The notes beneath the pieces were generated by a model. The model was given only the letters and a program-made list of their open reading frames with translations. It was not told where the DNA came from and made no database searches. Of a stretch of DNA of 12,963 nucleotides, positions 6,867 to 12,963 are shown one piece after another; position 1 is the stretch's first letter; each line of letters begins with the position of its first letter. Source of the DNA: Bermanella sp034112345. GTDB taxonomy: Bacteria > Pseudomonadota > Gammaproteobacteria > Pseudomonadales > Oceanobacteraceae. The position numbers and the translations under genes were made by a program. The stretch covers positions 1-12,963 of the forward strand of contig JAWUVN010000027.1 of assembly GCA_034112345.1 (NCBI GenBank), in the 5' to 3' direction.

Positions 6867-7232
6867 ATGAATTACGATGACTTCAATGAATTCTGCGCCG
6901 CCTTGCCTGCAGCCACCTATGTGATTCAATGGGGTGGCTCGCATGTGTGGAAGGTAGGAGGTAAAGTTTTTGCCATCGGTGGTTGGGCTCAAGATCAGCA
7001 ACCCGCTTTTACATTCAAAACATCAGTATTGGACTTTGCTTTTTTAAGCGAAAGTGAAGGTTATAAGCCTGCGCCGTATTTTGCTAATCGAGGCATGAAG
7101 TGGATTCAACACTATGACAGTGCGGCAGACACTAATGAAGACTTAGTCTATTACCTTAGAGAATCACACCGGCTTGTTTCGTTAGGGTTAACAAATAAAA
7201 AACAAAAAGAGCTTGGGTTAAATGAAGATTAG
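6867..7232 (+). CDS. MmcQ/YjbR family protein (DUF419, CyaY-like fold)
   Basis: The small 121-residue product matches the MmcQ/YjbR family: MNYDDFNEFCAALP at the N-terminus, QWGGSHVWKVGGKVFAIGGW (about 22-41), FTFKTS, then PAPYFANRGMKWIQHY and a C-terminal ESHRLVSLGLTNKKQKEL. Members are thought to have a double-wing, DNA-binding-like fold, but no molecular function is established. The frame is open from an ATG at 6834, giving 11 extra residues (MLALIATSELA); ATG 6867 is preferred because homologues begin at MNY. Neither site has a strong Shine-Dalgarno, so the start is uncertain. It is convergent with the next gene, with about 60 bases between the two stops and no obvious terminator. Confidence 0.85.
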   Translation: MNYDDFNEFCAALPAATYVIQWGGSHVWKVGGKVFAIGGWAQDQQPAFTFKTSVLDFAFLSESEGYKPAPYFANRGMKWIQHYDSAADTNEDLVYYLRESHRLVSLGLTNKKQKELGLNED

Positions 7233-7295
7233 TCTGTATTTTCTATCGCTTACCCAGTCCCTTGTTATTCAGCATTCGTAAGAGTGTATTCAGAG

Positions 7296-8753
7296 CTACT
7301 TGCTTGATTTTTTGGTTTGTCGATTCACGTACCAGCTTAGTAAGCGATCAACCATGCCTTTAGGTTGCTCTTCATGTTCGTCTGTTTCGGTTGTGGATAA
7401 ATCCATAGAGCCACCACCTGCACGATAAAGATCAGAGTACATTTCCAATACCTTCTTTTTAATCATGCCGCGTAACGGTACGTGGGCAATCATACCGTAG
7501 GTGGCCGCGCCACCTTGATTGGCCAGTTCTGGATTGGCTTTTACGGTGGCCACAGCAACTTTTAAATCGGCTATGTATTCATGCACCACTTTAAGGTGTT
7601 GAGCGGTTACCATGGCGTGCAGACCATCAGGCTTTTGGTTTTTATTTACCTTCCAGCCTTTGTTATCCATTTGATCGCCTACGGCAAAAATATTCACATC
7701 TGGGTCACATGATTGGTACGCGAATAATGGCCCTTGAGGATTGCCCATTATTTCTAGTTCTGGGATTTCTGCAATGGCGTTCTTTAATATGTTCACGGCT
7801 TCAAGTGTTTCTGCCGCCAGTTTTTTATAACCATCAATGCCAAAGTATTGCAGTGCCGCCCAAGCACCGGCATAGGCCCCACCGGGGCGAGTCCCTAATA
7901 ATGCAGACGATGCAAACACACCACCCGACCAGTTAGGCTGAACAAACATTTGATACCTTAGGTAATCAAGGTTGCGATAGGTAATGGTACTGGCACCTTT
8001 TGCGGCGTAACCATATTTATGAATGTCGGCTGAAATAGAAGTTACACCCGGTACGCGGTAATCCCACTTAGGAATGTTTTCACCGTTCATTTCCATAAAC
8101 GGAAGAATGAACCCACCTACGCACGCGTCTACATGCAAAGGAATATTATGTTTTTGTGCAATCTCGCCCATGGCTTCAATAGGATCGATGGTGCCGTGTG
8201 GGTATTCAGGGGCGCTGCCCAGAATCATGACGGTGTTGCGGTTGATCATTTTTTTTAATTTTTTAAGATCAGGTACTAGGTTGTCATCTAATGGCACCTG
8301 ACGAATCTTCACGTTGAAATACTCACTGGCTTTGTACCAAGCCACGTGTGCCGTTTCAGGAATGATCATTTCTGGTTTTTTAACGCGGCGTTTGTCTTTC
8401 GCCAAATCACGATACGTTTTAACGGCCATTAGGCAGCTTTCGGTGCCCCCCGATGTTACTACGCCACAAACATCTTTTGTGCCGTTTAGAATGTCAGCGG
8501 TGGCGCTGATGATTTCGTTTTCCATCTTCTTAAGGCTTTTAAACGCTGTGGGGTTTAAGCCGTTTTCAGATGAATATTTGAAATACGATTCTTTTAAGAA
8601 ATCTTGGTGGGCTTCGTCAATATAATAAACAAGGCTCCATACTTTACCGTTTTTGTATTCAGGGTCTTCCCCTTTAAACGCATCCAATTGAGTAAGAATA
8701 GTCTGGCTTTCTTGTCCTGAAGAAGGCATGGATTTATGAGTGGTATTGGTCAT
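7296..8753 (-). CDS. PLP-dependent sphingosine-1-phosphate lyase-like / group II decarboxylase family enzyme
   Basis: This 485-residue protein is a fold-type I pyridoxal phosphate enzyme closest in pattern to sphingosine-1-phosphate lyase and related decarboxylases. Seen in order: VTSGGTESCLMAVKTYRD (99-116, phosphate-binding area), HVAWYKA (136-142, aromatic stacking His), LGSAPEYPHGTIDPIEA (178-194), HVDACVGGFILPFM (207-220) with Asp209 for the pyridine nitrogen, and SISADIHKYGYAAKG (239-253) with the expected Schiff-base Lys246, followed by GTRPGGAYAGAWAAL. Eukaryotic S1P lyases have an N-terminal membrane anchor; none is seen here, so a cytosolic enzyme is expected. The start has AGAGAGG (8759-8765) five bases upstream. 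It lies 57 bases after the DUF819 membrane gene on the same strand, suggesting cotranscription. The true substrate (a phosphorylated long-chain base or an amino acid) cannot be told from sequence. Confidence 0.85.
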   Translation of the reverse strand: MTNTTHKSMPSSGQESQTILTQLDAFKGEDPEYKNGKVWSLVYYIDEAHQDFLKESYFKYSSENGLNPTAFKSLKKMENEIISATADILNGTKDVCGVVTSGGTESCLMAVKTYRDLAKDKRRVKKPEMIIPETAHVAWYKASEYFNVKIRQVPLDDNLVPDLKKLKKMINRNTVMILGSAPEYPHGTIDPIEAMGEIAQKHNIPLHVDACVGGFILPFMEMNGENIPKWDYRVPGVTSISADIHKYGYAAKGASTITYRNLDYLRYQMFVQPNWSGGVFASSALLGTRPGGAYAGAWAALQYFGIDGYKKLAAETLEAVNILKNAIAEIPELEIMGNPQGPLFAYQSCDPDVNIFAVGDQMDNKGWKVNKNQKPDGLHAMVTAQHLKVVHEYIADLKVAVATVKANPELANQGGAATYGMIAHVPLRGMIKKKVLEMYSDLYRAGGGSMDLSTTETDEHEEQPKGMVDRLLSWYVNRQTKKSSK

Positions 8754-8810
8754 GCGGGCCTCTCTACTTATTTTTGTTTATTATTTCGATGTAAATTCAG
8801 TGAGTGTCTA

Positions 8811-9971
8811 TTATAAACTTTGCAAGAATAACGCTAAGCTAATTCCAAGGTAGTTCCCTAAGGCAAAACCAATAATGCCAGTGGTCATGCCGCTTAATAA
8901 AACGCTTGGATTGTTAAGTGCTTTTACCATCATGGGAACAAAAGGCGGTGAGCAAATGGCGCTAACAGATGTCACCATGAAGGTATCGCTGTCGACTTTT
9001 GCTATTCGGCAAAGTAACGCATGTAAAATGATACTGCCGATCACAGTGCCAAATAAAAATATGGCCACATTTGCATCAAACTCCATAAGCTTTTTAAGGT
9101 CCGCCATCGATGCAACCACTAAGCAAAATACAAGTATTAAATACATGCCCATTTTATAGGCCAGATTTAATCCTTGAATACGTTGATTGAGTGAAAATAA
9201 AATTCCAAAGGACGTCAGTAAAATTATTGTAGCGGCCCCTGTACTGTTTAAGCTAAATAGTGATTTTAATAATTCAGCGCCAGCTAAAGACAAAGCAAGA
9301 GCAAGCACTGAAAATCCTAATACTTTGCTCATGTGTTTTAGGTTTTTGATTTTTAATAATGGCGAATAATCATCGTTGTGGCTTTCATGCTCATGAGAAG
9401 AATGGGCATTGCCAGTTTGATTCGCAGGAGCTGGCAATATATAGCGAAACAATGGAATAGCCACGCTCACCATAAATAACATGTAGGTGGCACCCAGTAA
9501 TGTGTCGAAGCTATGAAACAATAAATACAGATCGTTATCGATTCCTAGGCCGCTTTTAATGGCTGCAAGATTCGGGGTTCCTCCTGTGTATACGCCCACA
9601 GACATAGCGGCAAGATGGCTACTTTGAATCGCATTTTCATCGGCGTATATAAAATAAAAAGTACTGGCAATTGTCACCACTGAAGTGGTGGCAAAAATTA
9701 AACTGAGCATGGCTTTTCCTGCCATTACTGACCATTCTTTTATATTCAGAGTAAATAGCAGCATGGGTAAAGCAAGGGCAATGGTGATCTCAGATAAGCT
9801 GTTTTGAATGGTACTGACTGAATCGGGCATCACACCTGTGTTCCCTAGAATGAGGCCACAGGTATAGCATAGGATAATGGCCCCCATTTTTTGCGCCCAG
9901 CTTTGTTTTTCCATCAGCCATAAAAGAACGGCAGGCAGCAATAAAAACAGCAATGTGAAAATAATTGTCAT
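8811..9971 (-). CDS. DUF819 family multi-pass membrane protein (YjcL-like)
   Basis: The 386-residue product is strongly hydrophobic, with roughly ten membrane segments, and carries DUF819 signatures: GVYTGGTPNLAAI (about 126-138), a central HSFDTLLGATYM, and near the C-terminus ICSPPFVPMMVKAL then TTGIIGFALGNYLGISLALF. The family is thought to be transporter-like but has no established substrate. A hydrophilic loop at about 187-202 is His-rich (HSSHEHESH), which may bind metal; this is inference. The frame extends 13 codons upstream to a TTG at 10010, but ATG 9971 is preferred: it starts the first membrane helix (MTIIFTLLFLLLPAVLLWL), as in relatives, and has GGAA nine bases before it. It is the first gene of an apparent pair with the PLP enzyme. 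Confidence 0.87.
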   Translation of the reverse strand: MTIIFTLLFLLLPAVLLWLMEKQSWAQKMGAIILCYTCGLILGNTGVMPDSVSTIQNSLSEITIALALPMLLFTLNIKEWSVMAGKAMLSLIFATTSVVTIASTFYFIYADENAIQSSHLAAMSVGVYTGGTPNLAAIKSGLGIDNDLYLLFHSFDTLLGATYMLFMVSVAIPLFRYILPAPANQTGNAHSSHEHESHNDDYSPLLKIKNLKHMSKVLGFSVLALALSLAGAELLKSLFSLNSTGAATIILLTSFGILFSLNQRIQGLNLAYKMGMYLILVFCLVVASMADLKKLMEFDANVAIFLFGTVIGSIILHALLCRIAKVDSDTFMVTSVSAICSPPFVPMMVKALNNPSVLLSGMTTGIIGFALGNYLGISLALFLQSL

Positions 9972-10284
9972 TACACGTGATTCCATGTGTTTGGTATCTG
10001 TTCCTATCAAACCACGAAGGGCTGACTCAAAGTATGTTTAAAAGAGTCATTTGATGTGAATAGTGGCCGTATTGGGTTTGATTTAAGTATAGCGGCTAGC
10101 GTGATTGAGAGTAGGGGGTTGAGCAATGCTTGTGGTGTGGATGCGATATAGCGAACTAAGTTGTTAAGTTAGGTGTGTTGTCGACAAGACCCTTGGCATC
10201 AGCAGGTAAAAAACGGCTAACTACATGGAGTTACTTCAGGGGGGAATTCTTTCGTTTTGCCTTTTTGTTTTGCCTATAGATGCA
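9972..10284. other. Intergenic region between topB and the DUF819 gene
   Basis: It holds the 5' region of the DUF819-PLP pair. An inverted repeat TGACTC/GAGTCA (10023-10028/10044-10049) lies about 50-80 bases upstream of the DUF819 start and could be an operator. A TATACT-like -10 hexamer occurs on the minus strand at 10086-10091, but without a matching -35. Near topB the direct repeat TTTTGCC-TTTTTG-TTTTGCC occurs at about 10255-10274. No intrinsic terminator for topB could be recognised, and no gene was seen. Confidence 0.45.
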
Positions 10285-12219
10285 TTACTTTTTAACGCTT
10301 TTTTTATAAGCTTTCTTCTTAAATGCCCCTTTACCTGAAAATGCATTTACGGGGGATTTTACCCCTTGTAATGCCACTGGAATATGCTGTTTGGCTTGTG
10401 TGATAAGGCCGTGTAAATGCACATTCATGGGGTCCATAAAACCTTGGTAATTTAATTGTTTACTACAAATAGCGTTAAGCTGCTGCTCCCAAAGAGCAGT
10501 CATGTCTGGTGTGGTGGCTGAGCTAGGCAGGCTTTTAATAAGCGCGGTTCCTACTTGAGTGGCCAGTATTTTTTTACCTTGGCGCTGTAAAAACTTGCGC
10601 TTAAATAATAATTCAATAATGCCTGCCCGAGTGGCTTCGGTACCCAGTCCATCGGTTTCTTTTAGGGTTTTTCGAATATCATCATCTTGTACAAAGCGTG
10701 AAATGCCTGTCATAGCCGCCAGTAATGTGGCATCAGTGAAATGTTCAGGGGGCTGAGTTTTTTTATCTGTTATGTCGGCCTCTCGGCAAAACCAGATGTC
10801 ACCTTTTTGAACATTAGGAAGGTTAATAGACGATGACTCACCGTCACTTGATTCTTTCTTTTTTGGATACAGGGCTTTCCAGCCAAGATCTATAGCCATG
10901 CGTGCTTGTGTTTTAAATAACCCGCCCGCAATGGTGGCTTCTACTTGAGTGTGTGCATATTGATAAGCCGGATAAAATTGCATTAAATATTGGCGGGCAA
11001 TATGTTGGTAAATTTGTTGTTCCTGTTTGCTTAGGCGTGTCAGGTCCATGCTTTTCTGAGTTGGGATGATCGCGTGATGTGCCTCTACTTTTTTGTCGTC
11101 CCAGGTTTTACTGCGCAGACTGGCATCGGCATTTTCACAAAACGGTGCCAGCGGCTGGCAATTTTTTGCAATAGTGCTTAATACAGCAGGTGCCATAGTG
11201 TGTTGTTCAACGGGTAAGTGGCGGCTGTCGGATCTGGGGTACGTAATAAGCTGATGGCGCTCATACAAGGTTTGGCACACATCTAAAACTTGTTGAGCGT
11301 TAAAGCCATAAGCTTTGGCGGCTTCAATTTGTAAACTTGATAGGCTAAAAGGCAAAGGAGGCGCTTGTTTTTTGTTTTGTTTTTTTACCTGAGTAATCAG
11401 TGCATCTTGATGTTTTATGCGCTCACACACATTAACGGCAAGTGGGCGGTGTAATAGGCGGCCTTCTTCATCTTGGAATTTTTCACACGCACTGCTTGGC
11501 TGCCATTTCATGGCGAACTGTAAATCATTTTTTGTTAATTGGGCGTGCACTTCATAAAAGTCTTTTGATACAAATTGCTCTATATCTTGGTCCCGTTTAG
11601 CCACTAAACCTAATAATGGGGTTTGCACTCGGCCCACTGACAAAACGCCTTTATAACCAGCCTTGCCCCCTTGAATGGTATAGGCGCGGGTCATGTTCAT
11701 ACCAAATAACCAGTCAGCCCGCGAGCGGCATAACGCTGATACTGATAGAGGGATAAATTCTTGATTACTGCGCAATTGTGTCAATGATCGCTGCACAGCT
11801 TGTGGATTTAAGTCGCTGATTAACAAGCGCTGAATACCGTCTTTTTTTGCCCCTTTAACAGATAAGTAACCCAGCACTTCATCTACCAGTAATTGTCCTT
11901 CACGGTCAGGGTCACCCGCATGGACAATGTGCTTTGCTTTTTTAACCAATGTTCGTAAGACCGTTAATTGCTGACGGGTTTTACTTTTAGGGTTTAGCTG
12001 CCACTGTTGCGGCACAATCGGCAAGTGTTCGAGTTTCCAGGATTTATAAGCCCCATCGTAGGCATCTGGCTCGGCTTGCTCCAGTAAATGACCAATGCAC
12101 CAGCTAACGACATCGCCATTACCCAGCTCAATATAACCGGGTTGTTTGTTGTGGGGCTTAGGCAGCACGGCTGCAATGGCGCGGCCTAGGCTGGGTTTTT
12201 CGGCGATATAAAGTCTCAT
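10285..12219 (-). CDS. topB: DNA topoisomerase III
   Basis: TopB is a type IA topoisomerase that passes single DNA strands through a transient break and is efficient at decatenating replication and recombination intermediates, with RecQ as a known partner. The 644-residue product is close to the E. coli length. Toprim residues are Glu7 in MRLYIAEKPSLGRAIAAVL and Asp103, Asp105 and Glu107 in HAGDPDREGQLL. Other marks are LSVGRVQTPLLGLV (193-206), the catalytic Tyr327 in LITYPRSDSRHLP, HHAIIPT (381-387), and DGLGTEATRAGIIELL (523-538). The C-terminus is a short lysine-rich tail, without the zinc fingers of topoisomerase I. No Shine-Dalgarno precedes ATG 12219; a near-consensus LexA box lies just eight bases upstream, so control by DNA damage is likely. 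Confidence 0.97.
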   Translation of the reverse strand: MRLYIAEKPSLGRAIAAVLPKPHNKQPGYIELGNGDVVSWCIGHLLEQAEPDAYDGAYKSWKLEHLPIVPQQWQLNPKSKTRQQLTVLRTLVKKAKHIVHAGDPDREGQLLVDEVLGYLSVKGAKKDGIQRLLISDLNPQAVQRSLTQLRSNQEFIPLSVSALCRSRADWLFGMNMTRAYTIQGGKAGYKGVLSVGRVQTPLLGLVAKRDQDIEQFVSKDFYEVHAQLTKNDLQFAMKWQPSSACEKFQDEEGRLLHRPLAVNVCERIKHQDALITQVKKQNKKQAPPLPFSLSSLQIEAAKAYGFNAQQVLDVCQTLYERHQLITYPRSDSRHLPVEQHTMAPAVLSTIAKNCQPLAPFCENADASLRSKTWDDKKVEAHHAIIPTQKSMDLTRLSKQEQQIYQHIARQYLMQFYPAYQYAHTQVEATIAGGLFKTQARMAIDLGWKALYPKKKESSDGESSSINLPNVQKGDIWFCREADITDKKTQPPEHFTDATLLAAMTGISRFVQDDDIRKTLKETDGLGTEATRAGIIELLFKRKFLQRQGKKILATQVGTALIKSLPSSATTPDMTALWEQQLNAICSKQLNYQGFMDPMNVHLHGLITQAKQHIPVALQGVKSPVNAFSGKGAFKKKAYKKSVKK

Positions 12220-12226
12220 GAAATTA

Positions 12227-12255
12227 ACTGTATATATAAACAGGCTTTAATTCAA
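12227..12255 (-). promoter_or_regulatory. Candidate topB promoter overlapping the LexA box
   Basis: On the minus strand TTGAAT (12255-12250) is followed after 17 bases by TACAGT (12232-12227); TATACA (12234-12229) is an alternative -10 with a 15-base spacer. Either would start transcription within a few bases of the topB ATG, giving a leaderless or almost leaderless message, in line with the missing Shine-Dalgarno. Both -10 matches are imperfect. Confidence 0.35.
12228..12243 (-). promoter_or_regulatory. Putative LexA (SOS) box upstream of topB
   Basis: CTGTATATATAAACAG fits the gammaproteobacterial LexA pattern CTG-N10-CAG with an AT-alternating centre, one base away from the classic CTGTATATATATACAG core. 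It ends eight bases before the topB start codon and overlaps any plausible -10 of topB, the usual layout for repression by LexA. Only this one box was found in the window. Confidence 0.75.
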
Positions 12256-12316
12256 GGGCTGTTATAGTTTTGCTTTTATGATTCAGGGGTTATAGACCTA
12301 CCTGTATCACAAGACC

Positions 12317-12532
12317 GGAACACCGTAGGAGTGGAGTTCCCTTCGGTGATCGCACCCCGTGCGCGATATCAAAGCTCCAATTGAAACGGCTGATCTGTGG
12401 TGGTGATTAATCTAATTGGATTGCTCACCATCGTTTCTTTGTGGCTGGTAATTTGGTCACGGGTATCGCGCACAAGGTGCGACTCGTACGGGTGATAGTT
12501 GCATAAGAATAATACGAGTGATTATTGTGCAA
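12317..12532. repeat. Structured inverted-repeat element between topB and the thiolase gene
   Basis: The main stem is CGCACC-(CCG)-TGCGCGATA (12351-12368) against TATCGCGCA-(CAA)-GGTGCG (12464-12481): 15 matched pairs interrupted by one symmetric 3-base mismatch. Inside lie TGGTGA/TCACCA (12401-12406/12425-12430) and, as an alternative, TCCAATT/AATTGGA (12376-12382/12414-12420). To the left, GGAAC/GTTCC (12317-12321/12336-12340) competes with CACCG/CGGTG (12321-12325/12344-12348). To the right, ACTCGTA/TACGAGT (12482-12488/12513-12519) competes with TTGCA/TGCAA plus AATAAT/ATTATT (12499-12503/12528-12532; 12508-12513/12521-12526). No tandem copy or transposase is present. It may be a MITE-like repeat or an RNA; both are inference. 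Confidence 0.55.
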
Positions 12533-12562
12533 GAGTAAAACCCCCGAGATATTAACAGCCAC

Positions 12563-12592
12563 AAAAAAGGCCCACCTAGGTGAGCCTTTTTT
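12563..12592. terminator. Bidirectional intrinsic terminator downstream of the thiolase gene
   Basis: GGC-C-CACC (12569-12576) pairs with GGTG-A-GCC (12579-12586), with six A residues before (12563-12568) and six T residues after (12587-12592). It works as a terminator read in either direction; the thiolase gene on the minus strand, whose stop is about 45 bases away, is the obvious user. Confidence 0.85.
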
Positions 12593-12635
12593 GTTAATAG
12601 CTTTTTAGCCGTTTTGAGTGACGGCTAAAATCGAA

Positions 12636-12963
12636 CTAGATCAATTCGATTGCCATTGCAGTGGCTTCACCACCACCAATACAAAGTGCCGCAACACCTT
12701 TTGTTTTGCCTTTCACTTTAAGCGCGTTCATCAAGGTCACGATTAAGCGAGAACCGGTAGAGCCAACAGGATGACCTTGTGCACAAGCACCACCAAAGAT
12801 ATTCACTGTTTCAGGGTCTAAACCTAGCTCGATGATTGGCATCATGGCGACCATTGCGAATGCTTCGTTGATTTCGAAAAGATCAACGTCATCTTTTGTC
12901 CAGCCCGCTTTAACAAGCAAGTTTTCAATGGCGCCTACTGGTGCAATTGTGAATTCGCTTGGG
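12636..12963 (-). CDS. Thiolase / acetyl-CoA C-acyltransferase (C-terminal part; 5' end outside window)
   Basis: Thiolases catalyse reversible Claisen condensation or thiolytic cleavage of acyl-CoA, in fatty-acid oxidation or acetoacetyl-CoA formation. About 109 C-terminal residues are visible, open to the window edge and ending at TAG (minus strand, 12638-12636). Family marks are DLFEINEAFAMV, GGACAQGHPVGSTGSRL, whose His belongs to the catalytic GHP motif, and VAALCIGGGEATAMAIE, whose Cys is the general-acid residue. The nucleophilic N-terminal Cys lies outside the window. A TTG at 12920 could be taken as a start but the homologous frame continues upstream (PSEFTIAPVGAIENLLVKAG). AtoB/PhaA-type acetyl-CoA acetyltransferase is more likely than FadA, but specificity cannot be settled from this fragment. 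Confidence 0.93.
   Translation of the reverse strand, partial: PSEFTIAPVGAIENLLVKAGWTKDDVDLFEINEAFAMVAMMPIIELGLDPETVNIFGGACAQGHPVGSTGSRLIVTLMNALKVKGKTKGVAALCIGGGEATAMAIELI

Larger units (their letters stand above)
12220..12635. other. topB-thiolase intergenic region
   Basis: No gene is seen. Next to topB are the LexA box and candidate promoter; then comes a large inverted-repeat element (12317-12532), then a terminator (12563-12592) shared with the thiolase gene. All are listed separately. Confidence 0.7.

Noticed and set aside
7709..8625. Plus-strand open frames inside the PLP enzyme gene
   Set aside because: The minus-strand gene has continuous homology over this whole stretch; the plus-strand peptides resemble nothing and are shadows.
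9972..10010. TTG start giving 13 extra residues on the DUF819 protein
   Set aside because: The added residues are polar and precede the first membrane helix that normally begins the family; ATG 9971 has better spacing to a GGAA site.

Overview
The window reads as chromosomal DNA from a gammaproteobacterium, most likely a marine member of the Oceanospirillales/Alteromonadales type. The reasons are the conserved block queA - tgt - yajC - secD - secF, the close match of these proteins to gammaproteobacterial family patterns, a LexA-type box of the E. coli style, REP-like intergenic palindromes, and moderately AT-rich codon use. The genus is an inference and cannot be fixed from the sequence alone. 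There is no transposase, phage gene, CRISPR array, tRNA or rRNA.

Layout. Positions 1-294 hold the end of queA and 756-1883 hold tgt; both act in queuosine modification of tRNA. They are separated by about 460 bases packed with inverted repeats, including one element (521-687) that can fold as a closed multi-branched structure. Then come yajC (2058-2420), secD (2620-4491) and secF (4494-5414), the accessory membrane complex of the Sec translocase, ending in a clear intrinsic terminator. secD and secF are two bases apart. The yajC-secD gap carries a REP-like palindrome and a second inverted repeat next to the secD ribosome binding site.

Positions 5797-6666 encode a MYG1/UPF0160-family protein (DHH-like metal-dependent nuclease family) and 6867-7232 a small MmcQ/YjbR-family protein, both on the plus strand. 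The rest is on the minus strand. An apparent two-gene unit comes first: a DUF819 multi-pass membrane protein (8811-9971), followed downstream by a soluble PLP enzyme of the sphingosine-1-phosphate lyase/group II decarboxylase type (7296-8753). Next is topB, DNA topoisomerase III (10285-12219), with a near-consensus LexA box immediately before its start codon. The window ends with the C-terminal part of a thiolase (12636-12963), separated from topB by a bidirectional terminator and a second large inverted-repeat element (about 12317-12532).

Most of the coding content is ordinary housekeeping. The parts that deserve a second look are non-coding or contextual: the two structured intergenic elements, the LexA box on topB, the yajC-secD leader, and the pairing of a DUF819 membrane protein with an S1P-lyase-like enzyme.
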